Assembly (NCBI RefSeq): GCF_014287815.1
Contig: NZ_JACOOQ010000001.1
Location: 62,001 to 126,000, forward strand
DNA from: Clostridium lentum
GTDB lineage: Bacteria > Bacillota > Clostridia > Clostridiales > Clostridiaceae
Direction of reading: 5' to 3'
Length of the DNA: 64,000 bases
Shown here: in pieces, positions 15,667-24,207 of the stretch
How positions within the stretch are numbered: position 1 is the first letter of the stretch
Layout of the letters: each line of letters begins with the position of its first letter
Position numbers and translations under genes: made by a program
Notes under the pieces: generated by a model
Databases searched by the model: none
Told to the model about the DNA's origin: nothing
What the model saw: only the letters and a program-made list of their open reading frames with translations

Positions 15667-16956
15667 ATGAAGTTATTTGGAACAATGGAAATAAGGGAAA
15701 ATGAACTATTTATAGGTGGAGTTAGCACTACAAATCTAGTAAAAAAATATAAATCACCGTTATATGTTATGGATGAGCAGCTATTAAGAGATATATGCAG
15801 AAATTATTATAAATGTTTTAAATGTAATGAAGATAATAGGGTAGCCTTTGCAGGAAAAGCATTCTTAACCTTAGAAATGTGTAGGCTTATTCATGAAGAG
15901 GGGCTTAATTTGGATGTAGTTTCAGGCGGAGAACTATATACAGCTTATATGGCAGGTTTTCCAATGGAAAAGGTATATTTTCATGGAAATAATAAAACAT
16001 TAGATGAAATTAAGTTAGGAGTAGAAAAAAGAGTTGGTAGATTTATTGTTGATAATCTAGAAGAAATGGAAATGATAAATGAAATAGCAGCAAAGTATGG
16101 AGTGATACAAGATATTTATTTAAGGCTTACGCCAGGGATTGAAGCTCATACTCACCAGTATATACAGACAGGTCAAATAGATTCAAAATTTGGATTTGCT
16201 CCTGTGGGAAATACTATAATGGAAGCGGTAAAACATGCTTTATCTTTAGATAATTTAAGATTAACAGGACTTCATTGTCATATAGGTTCACAAATATTTG
16301 AGATAAAGCCATATGAAGATGCAGCTGAAATTATGTTAAATTATATTGATGAAATTAAAAGAGAAACAGGTCATGAAATTAGAGAGTTAGATTTAGGTGG
16401 TGGCTTTGGTGTATATTATACAGAAACTGATAAACCAAGAAGTATAGAAGAATATTGTAGTGCTATCTTGAATAAGGTTAATGAAATTTGTGAAAGATTA
16501 GGATTAGTTAAGCCAATACTTACCATTGAACCAGGTAGATCTATTGTGGGGAATGCAGGTACCACTTTATACACCATTGGAGCTATAAAAGAAATAAAAA
16601 ATGTAAGGAAATATGTTTCTGTAGATGGTGGAATGACTGATAATATAAGACCAGCTTTATATGAAGCAAAATATGATATGTCTATAGTTGATAAATTAAA
16701 TGAGCCAGCTGATGAAAAAGTAACTATAGCAGGCAAATGCTGTGAATCAGGTGATATATTAATGAAGGATATATACATTCAAAAACCTGAAAGAGGAGAT
16801 ATATTAGCTGTCTTTACCACGGGTGCATATGGCTTCTCAATGTTTAGTAATTATAACAAAAATGTAAGACCGGCAGTGGTATTTGTTGGTGATGGTAAGG
16901 AGAAAGTAGTATCTAAAAGACAAGACTATAAAGATTTACTAGGGTTAGAAATATAG
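15667..16956 (+). CDS. lysA: Diaminopimelate decarboxylase
   Basis: A 429-residue fold-type III PLP enzyme that decarboxylates meso-diaminopimelate to L-lysine, the last step of the pathway. The PLP lysine lies in RVAFAGKAFLT (about 58-68). HGNNKT, the LHCHIGSQI segment, the Gly-rich LDLGGGFGVYY, EPGRSIVGNAG and CCESGDILMKD are all in place. The length is normal. The start ATG has TAGGAG-type spacing. It is a single-gene unit controlled by the lysine riboswitch upstream and ended by the hairpin at 16973. Confidence 0.96.
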   Translation: MKLFGTMEIRENELFIGGVSTTNLVKKYKSPLYVMDEQLLRDICRNYYKCFKCNEDNRVAFAGKAFLTLEMCRLIHEEGLNLDVVSGGELYTAYMAGFPMEKVYFHGNNKTLDEIKLGVEKRVGRFIVDNLEEMEMINEIAAKYGVIQDIYLRLTPGIEAHTHQYIQTGQIDSKFGFAPVGNTIMEAVKHALSLDNLRLTGLHCHIGSQIFEIKPYEDAAEIMLNYIDEIKRETGHEIRELDLGGGFGVYYTETDKPRSIEEYCSAILNKVNEICERLGLVKPILTIEPGRSIVGNAGTTLYTIGAIKEIKNVRKYVSVDGGMTDNIRPALYEAKYDMSIVDKLNEPADEKVTIAGKCCESGDILMKDIYIQKPERGDILAVFTTGAYGFSMFSNYNKNVRPAVVFVGDGKEKVVSKRQDYKDLLGLEI

Positions 16957-16972
16957 AATAATGGTAAAAATT

Positions 16973-17010
16973 AAGGTGAGATGAATTATCATAAATTCTT
17001 CTCGCCTTTT
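16973..17010 (+). terminator. Terminator of lysA
   Basis: AAGGTGAGATGAATT pairs with AATTCTTCTCGCCTT (two mismatches or wobbles) and is followed by a short T-run. Confidence 0.7.
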
Positions 17011-17180
17011 AATATATAAATTTTTAATGAATGTTTTATATATTGTAATAAAATTGACATATTGCTGTAGTATAATGTAATGGTAAAATTAGATTAAATA
17101 ATAGAAATATGATATACTTATGTTTCAAGTAGATTGAGAGGGAGGAAGTTCTGGCAAAATTTTGCTAAAAACATTAAGTT

Positions 17181-17408
17181 ATGAAGGAAAGTCATTTTAT
17201 AGTCGATAGAATAGAAGGTAGGTCGTTAGTATTACAAAATCGTAATGCAGAAATAATAATAATAGATAAGACAAATGTTGAGGATGAGGTAAGTGAAGGA
17301 GATATATTAGTTAAAATTAGTAAGAACAGATATATTGTAAATAGAGAAGAGACCGATAAGAGAAAGACTAAAATTGATAATTTGATGAAAGGCATGTGGG
17401 AAGATTGA
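17181..17408 (+). CDS. DUF3006 domain-containing small protein
   Basis: This 75-residue protein has the DUF3006 pattern: FIVDRIEGRSLVLQ at the start, then a short beta-rich stretch with EGDILVKI and a charged tail (TDKRKTKIDNLMKGMWED). Family members are small and uncharacterised and often precede other genes in clostridia. There is no Shine-Dalgarno directly before the ATG. GGGAGG lies about 34 bases upstream, separated from it by the inverted repeat GCAAAATTTTGC, and a stop codon blocks a longer frame. It overlaps lepB by 13 bases, which suggests coupled translation. Confidence 0.65.
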   Translation: MKESHFIVDRIEGRSLVLQNRNAEIIIIDKTNVEDEVSEGDILVKISKNRYIVNREETDKRKTKIDNLMKGMWED

Positions 17409-17950
17409 AGGAAAGTAATAAAGAAGTTAAAAATCAAAAGACAGGATTCTTTTACGAATGGGTAGTACCAATTGTAATTGCGATTATATTGGCTTTTTTA
17501 ATAAATAAATTTGTTATTTATAAGGTAAAGATACCTTCAGAATCAATGGTTCCAACATTGAATGTTAATGATAGGCTATTTGTTACAAGAGTATATAATC
17601 CAGAAAAGCTTAAGAGAGGCGACATTATTGTATTTAGTTATGATCAAGAAGGCGAAGAAATCAAGATGATAAAGAGGCTTATAGGATTACCAGGAGATGT
17701 TGTGCAAATAGTAAATGGAGTAGTATCTGTTAATGGAGAGGTACTTGAAGAAGACTATATTGGAGCTGAAGATACTTTTAATGGTACATATACCGTGCCA
17801 GAAGGAAAATACTTCTTCTTAGGAGATAATAGGAAATGGTCTAAAGATTCAAGATATTGGCCTGTAACACCTTTTGTTGATGCAAATGATATAGAAGGAA
17901 AAGCAGTAATAAAAGTTTATCCATTTAGTGATTTTGGATTAATTGAATAA
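17396..17950 (+). CDS. lepB: Type I signal peptidase
   Basis: A 184-residue S26 signal peptidase that removes signal peptides from exported proteins at the outer face of the membrane. It has one N-terminal anchor (about 21-42), the catalytic Ser50 in PSESMVPTL and the catalytic Lys93 in IKRLIGLPGD. The later box GDNRKWSKDSRYWP is present. Single-anchor size is typical of Gram-positive Sip enzymes. The start is GTG 17396 with AAAGG upstream, overlapping the DUF3006 gene; TTG 17405 is a weaker alternative. It forms an operon with ftsH 28 bases downstream. Confidence 0.93.
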   Translation: MGRLKESNKEVKNQKTGFFYEWVVPIVIAIILAFLINKFVIYKVKIPSESMVPTLNVNDRLFVTRVYNPEKLKRGDIIVFSYDQEGEEIKMIKRLIGLPGDVVQIVNGVVSVNGEVLEEDYIGAEDTFNGTYTVPEGKYFFLGDNRKWSKDSRYWPVTPFVDANDIEGKAVIKVYPFSDFGLIE

Positions 17951-17978
17951 GGATATAGACAGATAGGAGATGATTTAA

Positions 17979-19919
17979 ATGGAAGAAAACAAAAATAATC
18001 TTAATGGACCACAAAAAAAGAATAATAATAAAAAATATTTAATTATATACGTAATTGTGGCATTTATGTTTATATACTCTTTTAACTATGCAAAGAATAT
18101 GTTGACAACACAAGAAATATCATATAATAAGTTTATGCAACTTGTAGAAAATGGTGAAATTTCAGAAGTTAGAACTAAAGGTGATTCACTTGTAATAACA
18201 CCTAAAGAAGGAAGCTCAGAAAGTGGAAAAATGCTTTATACAGGTGAAGTTAATGACCCTTCTTTAGTTGAAACATTAAAAAATAATAATGTTCAATATT
18301 ATGGAAGAATAACAGAACAACAATCAATTATAATGGAGCTATTACTTTATTATATAGGACCAATATTGTTAACATTCTTACTATTTAAATTATTATTTAA
18401 AAAAATGGGTGGAAAATTCGGTGCTGGCCCAATAAACATGGGAAAAAGCAATGCAAAGATGTATGTTGAAACAGATGTAAAAGTTACTTTTGATGATGTT
18501 GCAGGGCAAGATGAAGCAAAAGAAAGTTTAACAGAAATAATAGATTTCTTAAATAATCCAGAAAAATATGCAAGCATAGGTGCTAAATTACCTAAAGGTG
18601 CATTATTAGTTGGGCCTCCAGGTACAGGTAAAACTCTTATAGCTAAAGCTGTTGCTGGAGAAGCAAAGGTGCCATTCTTCTCAATGTCAGGTTCAAATTT
18701 TGTTGAAATGTTTGTAGGTATGGGTGCTGCTAAGGTTAGAGATTTATTTAAAGAAGCAGAAAAGAATGCTCCATGTATTATTTTCATAGATGAAATAGAC
18801 TCAATAGGTAAAAGTAGAGATAACCAAATGCAATCTAACGATGAAAGAGAGCAGACTTTAAATCAGTTATTAACTGAAATGGATGGATTTGATGCAACAA
18901 AAGGAATAGTAATCCTAGGAGCAACAAATAGACCTGAAATACTAGATAAGGCATTACTTAGACCAGGTCGATTTGATAGAAGAGTTATTGTAGATAGACC
19001 TGACCTTATTGGTAGAAAAGCTATTTTAAAAGTTCATAGTAAGGATGTTAAATTAGCTGATGATGTTGATTTAGATTCAATTGCTAAAGGTACACCAGGT
19101 GCAGTAGGGGCAGATCTTGCTAATATGATAAATGAAGCAGCCATTAGAGCAGTTAAACATGGTAGAGATGAAGTAGTTCAAGAGGACTTAGAAGAAGCTG
19201 TGGAAGTAATTATAGCTGGTAAAGAAAAGAAAGATAGAATCCTTTCTAAACAAGAAAGAAAAATTGTTGCATTCCATGAAGTTGGTCATGCTCTTGTAGC
19301 AGGATTATTAGAAGGTACTGATCCAGTGCATAAGATTACGATAGTTCCAAGAACTATGGGAGCTTTAGGATATACAATGCAACTACCAGAAGAAGAAAAA
19401 TATCTTGTTTCTAAAGAAGAAATGTTAAATCAAATTACTGTAATGCTTGGTGGAAGAGCTGCAGAAGAAGTTGTTTTTAACATGGTATCTACAGGAGCTT
19501 CAAATGATATTGAAAGAGCGACTCAATCAGCAAGAAGTATGGTAACTGTATATGGTATGACAGAAAGATTTGATATGATGGCTTTAGAATCTATTCAAAA
19601 TAGATATTTAGATGGTAGAGCAGTAAGAAACTGTAGTGAAGCAACTTCAACTTTAGTTGATGAAGAAATCTTAAAGATAATAAGACAATGTCATAATAAG
19701 GCTATTGAATTATTAACTGAAAATAGAGATCTTTTAGATGAAATATCAGAATATCTTTTAGAAAAAGAAACTATTTTTGGTACAGATTTTGAAAAATTTA
19801 TTTATAAAAAGTATCCTGAACTTAAGAAGATTAAAGAAAAGGAAAAAGAAGAAAATAAATTAGATTTAGAAAAAGAAGAAAATGAAGTAGCTAGTACAAT
19901 TGATATGATAATTGAATAG
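17979..19919 (+). CDS. ftsH: FtsH family ATP-dependent zinc metalloprotease
   Basis: A 646-residue membrane-bound AAA+ protease. Two N-terminal helices (about 20-38 and 112-132) flank the periplasmic-type domain. Walker A GPPGTGKT is at 212-219, Walker B FIDEIDSI near 268-275 and the second region of homology near 310-330. The zinc motif is HEVGH (433-437), where most FtsH have HEAGH. The C-terminus is very Lys/Glu-rich. GGAGATG precedes the ATG. Its place next to lepB, away from the usual tilS-hpt site, suggests it may be an extra FtsH copy; this needs the rest of the genome. Confidence 0.9.
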   Translation: MEENKNNLNGPQKKNNNKKYLIIYVIVAFMFIYSFNYAKNMLTTQEISYNKFMQLVENGEISEVRTKGDSLVITPKEGSSESGKMLYTGEVNDPSLVETLKNNNVQYYGRITEQQSIIMELLLYYIGPILLTFLLFKLLFKKMGGKFGAGPINMGKSNAKMYVETDVKVTFDDVAGQDEAKESLTEIIDFLNNPEKYASIGAKLPKGALLVGPPGTGKTLIAKAVAGEAKVPFFSMSGSNFVEMFVGMGAAKVRDLFKEAEKNAPCIIFIDEIDSIGKSRDNQMQSNDEREQTLNQLLTEMDGFDATKGIVILGATNRPEILDKALLRPGRFDRRVIVDRPDLIGRKAILKVHSKDVKLADDVDLDSIAKGTPGAVGADLANMINEAAIRAVKHGRDEVVQEDLEEAVEVIIAGKEKKDRILSKQERKIVAFHEVGHALVAGLLEGTDPVHKITIVPRTMGALGYTMQLPEEEKYLVSKEEMLNQITVMLGGRAAEEVVFNMVSTGASNDIERATQSARSMVTVYGMTERFDMMALESIQNRYLDGRAVRNCSEATSTLVDEEILKIIRQCHNKAIELLTENRDLLDEISEYLLEKETIFGTDFEKFIYKKYPELKKIKEKEKEENKLDLEKEENEVASTIDMIIE

Positions 19920-19930
19920 CATATATATTT

Positions 19931-19962
19931 AAGGAGTTAGGATAAGTATATCTTAACTCCTT
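19931..19962 (+). other. Intergenic hairpin between ftsH and helD
   Basis: AAGGAGTTA and TAACTCCTT form a 9-bp stem extended by partly paired GGATA/TATC, but no T-run follows. It could slow transcription, protect the ftsH mRNA end or modulate access to the helD ribosome site (GGAGG, 19979-19983). Confidence 0.5.
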
Positions 19963-19989
19963 AAGTTACTATTGTAAGGAGGTATTACT

Positions 19990-22092
19990 TTGGATAAATA
20001 TCAATTTCTAAAGGAAGAAGAAAGATTAGATTATACTTTACAAACGTTAAATGAGGAAGTTTTAAACTACATAGAAAAAAGAAAAGAGATAGCTAATTAC
20101 ATATTAGATTATAGAAAAAACTTTATAGAGGAACATAAAGATGATGAAGATGCTTTGATGGAGTATTTTGATCATGAAAGATATGTTAAGGAAGAATATT
20201 ATAAGCAAATTGATAAAAAGCTAATGGAGCTTACTAAGCTTAAGGAAACTCCATACTTTGGAAAGGTAATTTTCAGTGATGAAGATGATTGTCAAGAAGA
20301 AATATATGTAGGAAGATATGGGCTTACTAAAGACGCTACTTTTGAAAGTATAATAATAGATTGGAGAGCTCCAATAGCTTCATTATTTTATAAAGGGTCA
20401 TTAGGGCCAGCCACATATAAGACACCAGATGGAGAACTATCAGCTGACATATTAGCTAGAAGACAGTTTGTTATTAAAAAGGGGTCTCTACAGGGATATT
20501 TTGATTCAGAAGTTGATGTTAAAGATGAAATTCTTCAAATGATTCTTTCTTCTAACTCAGGAGAAAAGTTAAAAGATATAGTAATGACAATCCAACAAGA
20601 ACAAGATGATATCATTAGAGAAGAGAGAATGAAGGTTGTAGTGGTAAATGGAGTTGCTGGTTCAGGAAAAACTACCATAGCCCTTCATAGAGTTGCGTAT
20701 CTTCTATATAACTACAGACAACAATTAGGTAATAAGGTATTAGTTTTAGGTCCTAATGATATATTTGTTGATTATATTAGTGAAATACTTCCTACTTTAG
20801 GTGAAAGTGATGTGGCTGAAGAGACTTTTGCTGGTTTTGCTATGAAAGAAATAGGCTTAACTGAAAATGTCCTTGATTTTACAGCTTATTTAGAAGAAGT
20901 ATTAAAAGGAAATGAAGAAGTAGTAAAAGAAATCAGGTATAAATCAAGTGAAGAATTCATTAAGTTCCTTGATAAAAAATGTATGGAGTTTGAAAATGAA
21001 TACTTTAACCTACAAGCACTTAATGCCTTTGATGAAGAAATAGTACCATTAAATGAAGTAGAAGAATTATTTGAAAAACACTATAAATATATGCCTTTAT
21101 TTAGAAGAAGTCAAAAAGTTAAGAGAGTTCTTATATCAAAATTAAAAGATAAGAGAGATGAAAAGGTAAGAGAAATAAATGCTGAATTTAAAGCTAAGCT
21201 TGAAGTAATGTCAGATGATGAAAAGAATATTGAGCAAAACAATTTAGAATTTAAAAGACGTAATGACATCAGAGATGTTGTAAGAGAAGTGATGAATGTA
21301 AAAGCAGATCTAGAGAATTGGATAGATAATGAAAGTATAGTTGATATTTATAAGAAGTTTATGAACATAGATATGTTATCATACTTAGATCTTCCAGCAA
21401 TACTATACTTAATGATTAAGCTTGATGGAAAGAAATCTAAGGCAGAAATCAGACATATAGTTATTGATGAAGCTCAAGATTATAGCATGCTTCAATTTTT
21501 AGTGCTGCAAGGATTAACTGGTTGTAGAAGCTATACTGTTGTAGGTGATGTTAACCAAAAACTTGTAAAGATTGATGAAGTACCTGCCATGTTAAGATTA
21601 GAAGATATTTATGGAAAATTTGTTAAGAGATTTGATTTAAATAAGAGTTACAGGTCAACACAACAAATTATGGAATATGCAAGTAAATTATTAGATGAAA
21701 ATGCTATAGTTCCATTTGTAAGAAAAGGTAAATATGATGTGGAAGAAATTGAAATTAATGATAAAGAAGATTTAATCGATACTATTCTAGAAACCTTAGA
21801 AGAATATGATGATGAAAACTATGAAAATATAGCTGTTATAACAAAAGATAAAAATGAACTTCAAATAATAGCACCAGAACTTAAAAAGTTCACTAAAATA
21901 ATGGCTTTTGATAAAGCAGATATAATTTATAGAGGGGGAAAAGTTATAGTACCTTCTTATTATGCTAAAGGTCTTGAGTTTGATGGAGTTGTAGTTGTAA
22001 ATTTTGATGATAACACTGATGATTTAGTAAAATATATTATGGCAACTAGAGCTTTACATCAACTTAAAATTATAAATTATAGGGAAAAATAA
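19990..22092 (+). CDS. helD: HelD-like UvrD-family ATPase (RNA polymerase recycling)
   Basis: A 700-residue superfamily 1 helicase-like ATPase of the HelD/RecQ-UvrD group, which in Bacillus frees stalled RNA polymerase from DNA. It has the N-terminal coiled coil typical of HelD (about 1-75) and IDWRAPIASLFY. Walker A is GVAGSGKTT (221-229), IDEAQDYS is Walker B, and SYRSTQQIMEYASKLL precedes the C-terminal motor region with YYAKGLEFDGVV. The start is TTG with GGAGG seven bases upstream. The length is slightly short of Bacillus HelD (774). It follows ftsH after a hairpin and is probably co-transcribed. Confidence 0.88.
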   Translation: MDKYQFLKEEERLDYTLQTLNEEVLNYIEKRKEIANYILDYRKNFIEEHKDDEDALMEYFDHERYVKEEYYKQIDKKLMELTKLKETPYFGKVIFSDEDDCQEEIYVGRYGLTKDATFESIIIDWRAPIASLFYKGSLGPATYKTPDGELSADILARRQFVIKKGSLQGYFDSEVDVKDEILQMILSSNSGEKLKDIVMTIQQEQDDIIREERMKVVVVNGVAGSGKTTIALHRVAYLLYNYRQQLGNKVLVLGPNDIFVDYISEILPTLGESDVAEETFAGFAMKEIGLTENVLDFTAYLEEVLKGNEEVVKEIRYKSSEEFIKFLDKKCMEFENEYFNLQALNAFDEEIVPLNEVEELFEKHYKYMPLFRRSQKVKRVLISKLKDKRDEKVREINAEFKAKLEVMSDDEKNIEQNNLEFKRRNDIRDVVREVMNVKADLENWIDNESIVDIYKKFMNIDMLSYLDLPAILYLMIKLDGKKSKAEIRHIVIDEAQDYSMLQFLVLQGLTGCRSYTVVGDVNQKLVKIDEVPAMLRLEDIYGKFVKRFDLNKSYRSTQQIMEYASKLLDENAIVPFVRKGKYDVEEIEINDKEDLIDTILETLEEYDDENYENIAVITKDKNELQIIAPELKKFTKIMAFDKADIIYRGGKVIVPSYYAKGLEFDGVVVVNFDDNTDDLVKYIMATRALHQLKIINYREK

Positions 22093-22221
22093 TTTATACT
22101 TAATATAGTTTTATCTATTATAAAAGTAGTATAAATTAAAAAAATATTGATGAAATATAATATAAAAGCACGAAAAATTTATAATTATGCAGAAAATATA
22201 CTTTACATTTAAGAAAAAAAG

Positions 22222-22249
22222 TTGTATATTGTTAAGAGAGAATTATATT
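22222..22249 (+). promoter_or_regulatory. Candidate promoter of the second lysine-riboswitch unit
   Basis: TTGTAT and TATATT are separated by 16 bases, just before the aptamer begins at 22258. Confidence 0.45.
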
Positions 22250-22257
22250 ATGAAGTT

Positions 22258-22422
22258 GATAGAGGTTGCGATATTTAAGAGTAGATTTACGGAGGTAAGC
22301 ACAAAGATGTAAATTGAAAGGAAATTTCGCCGAAACATATAGTTGATGCTTTGAAACTGTAGTGTTGGGGTTATGTAAAATATACATAAAACTGTCACAA
22401 ATTAATTTGTGAAGAGCTATTA
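22258..22422 (+). promoter_or_regulatory. Second lysine riboswitch (L-box)
   Basis: The lysine-aptamer landmarks recur: ATAGAGGTTGCGA, AGAGTAGATTTACGGAGGTA, TTGAAAGGAAA, TCGCCGAAAC, GTTGGGG, AACTGTCAC and GAAGAGCTAT. The closing stem pairs ATAG with CTAT. It differs in sequence from the lysA copy, so it is not a recent duplicate. It precedes a terminator and the YfcC gene. Confidence 0.92.
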
Positions 22423-22487
22423 CTTAACGATTATATTATTGATAATAATACTTTTATTATAATATTTGGTATTTTAGTGATTATATA

Positions 22488-22516
22488 GTCTTGAGTGAGA
22501 AGCTCAAGGCTTTTTT
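22488..22516 (+). terminator. Terminator of the second lysine riboswitch
   Basis: GTCTTGAG and CTCAAGGC form an 8-bp stem with one wobble and a 7-nt loop, then TTTTTT. It is the expression platform 66 bases after the aptamer. Confidence 0.8.
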
Positions 22517-22629
22517 ATTATTTTAAAATTAAATGTGAATAGCTATTACTTATTAGTTAAAATTTTTTAAAAAATTATTTTTTTCAAACTATTGTGACAA
22601 AATATTATAAATAGGGGGATTTTAAAATA

Positions 22630-24072
22630 ATGCAAAATGTATCAGGTAAAGAAAGACAAGGTTTCTGGAAAAGATTTAATGGTGGAATAAAAGTTCCACA
22701 TACATTAGTTATTATTTTTTCAATAATAATTTTAATGGCAATAGCAACATATATAGTGCCAGGTGGTACATATGAAAGAGTAGCTACTGAAGTTAATGGA
22801 CAAATTAGAACTGTAGTTTTAAATGGTTCATTTCAGTATGTTGAAAATGAAGCACAAGGGTTGTTCCAAGTTATGCAAGCACCAGTAGAAGGAATTCAAC
22901 AATCAGCAGAAATTATAGCATTCTTATTTATAGTTGGTGGTGCATTTAGTTTAATAACTAGAACAAAGGCAATAGACTCAGCTATAGCTAAGGTTGTTAA
23001 TATTTTTAAGGGAAATGAGTTATTAATAATTCCTATTATATTTACTTTATTTTCTCTTGGAGGAGCAACATTTGGTATGACTGAAGAAGCTATACCATTT
23101 ATAACAATATTACTTCCGTTAATGCTTGCTTTAGGGTTTGATAGTATATTATCAGTGGGAATAAGTTATTTAGGGTGTATTGTAGGGTTTGCAACAGCTA
23201 TGCTTAATCCATTTACAGTAGGAATAGCGCAATCTATAGCTGAAATACCTTTATTCTCTGGAGTAGTATATCGTACTATTACATGGGTTATAGCTACAAC
23301 AGTAGCAGTTATATTCTTAATGGTTTATGCAAAAAAAATTAAGAAGAATCCTGAGCTTAGCCCAGTGTATAAATTAGATGAAGAAAAACGTGAAAAATTA
23401 AAAGAAAATAAAAATGAAGAAATTAAATTTACATTTGCACATAAAATAATAATTGCTTCAATTGGTGTTTGTTTAGCAGTTATCATATGGGGAGTATTAA
23501 AAGAAGGATTCTGGATTCCAGAAATAGCTGCAGTATTCTTAATAACTGGAATATTTGCAGGAATAGTTGGTGGATTAAAAGCTGATGAAATGGCAGAAGC
23601 ATTTATAGATGGAGCCAAAGATATGATTGGAGCTGCAATGGTAATAGGGTTTGCAAGAGCTATAGTAATAATAGCAGAAAATTCTCAAATCATAGATACA
23701 ATATTATTTGGTTTATCATCATTTATAGGTAAATTACCATCATTACTAGCTGCATGTGTAATGTTACCAGTTCAAATGTTTATAAACTTCTTTGTTATTT
23801 CAGGGTCAGGACAAGCAGCATTAACTATGCCAATATTAGCACCATTAGGTGATTTACTTGAAATATCAAGACAAACAACAGTATTAATATTCCAATTAGG
23901 AGATGGTTTCTCAAATGCTATTTTCCCAACATCAGGAGTATTAATGGCATGTTTAGGAATGGCTGGAGTACCATATTCTAAATGGTTTAAGTGGATAATG
24001 CCATTACAAATTATATTATTTGCACTAGCTATAATATTTATAACTTGTGCTATGTTGATGGGTTGGGCTTAA
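22630..24072 (+). CDS. YfcC family transporter, predicted lysine permease
   Basis: A 480-residue membrane protein of the YfcC/ArcD-like group in the ion transporter superfamily, with about twelve membrane helices. Family-like stretches are AIATYIVPGGTYER (about 37-50), GGATFGMTEEAIPF (about 139-152) and the C-terminal VISGSGQAALTMPILAPLGDLL. YfcC proteins are generally annotated as basic amino acid or C4-dicarboxylate carriers. The lysine riboswitch and its terminator directly upstream make lysine, or a lysine-containing compound, the best substrate guess. AGGGGG lies about seven bases before the ATG. The M20 amidohydrolase downstream is probably in the same unit. Confidence 0.85.
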   Translation: MQNVSGKERQGFWKRFNGGIKVPHTLVIIFSIIILMAIATYIVPGGTYERVATEVNGQIRTVVLNGSFQYVENEAQGLFQVMQAPVEGIQQSAEIIAFLFIVGGAFSLITRTKAIDSAIAKVVNIFKGNELLIIPIIFTLFSLGGATFGMTEEAIPFITILLPLMLALGFDSILSVGISYLGCIVGFATAMLNPFTVGIAQSIAEIPLFSGVVYRTITWVIATTVAVIFLMVYAKKIKKNPELSPVYKLDEEKREKLKENKNEEIKFTFAHKIIIASIGVCLAVIIWGVLKEGFWIPEIAAVFLITGIFAGIVGGLKADEMAEAFIDGAKDMIGAAMVIGFARAIVIIAENSQIIDTILFGLSSFIGKLPSLLAACVMLPVQMFINFFVISGSGQAALTMPILAPLGDLLEISRQTTVLIFQLGDGFSNAIFPTSGVLMACLGMAGVPYSKWFKWIMPLQIILFALAIIFITCAMLMGWA

Positions 24073-24073
24073 G

Positions 24074-24152
24074 AAGTTAAAAGTTAACGGTTAAGAGTGA
24101 AGGGGTAGGAGTTAAGGAATAAATTCAGTAACTTTTATCTTTTCACTCTTAC
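24074..24152 (+). repeat. Imperfect inverted repeat between the YfcC and M20 genes
   Basis: A stretch around GGTTAAGAGTGAA (24088-24100) is mirrored by TTCACTCTTACC (about 24132-24143), with AGTTAAAAGTTAA and TTTTACTT outside them. No T-run follows, so it looks like a recurrent intergenic repeat or an mRNA-processing hairpin rather than a terminator. Confidence 0.4.
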
Positions 24153-24207
24153 CTTTTACTTAAATAAATGGCTTGATAATTTATTTAAATATGGGAGGAA
24201 AGAAGAA

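Noticed and set aside
17054..17076. Promoter TTGACA/TATAAT before the DUF3006 gene
   Set aside because: The spacer is only 11 bases; the two boxes cannot work together as a sigma-A promoter.
17979..19919. FtsH inactive because the zinc motif is HEVGH
   Set aside because: HEVGH still satisfies HExxH; both His and the Glu are intact, so activity is expected.
24074..24152. CRISPR-like short repeats
   Set aside because: The similar words are one imperfect inverted repeat, not regularly spaced direct repeats with spacers.
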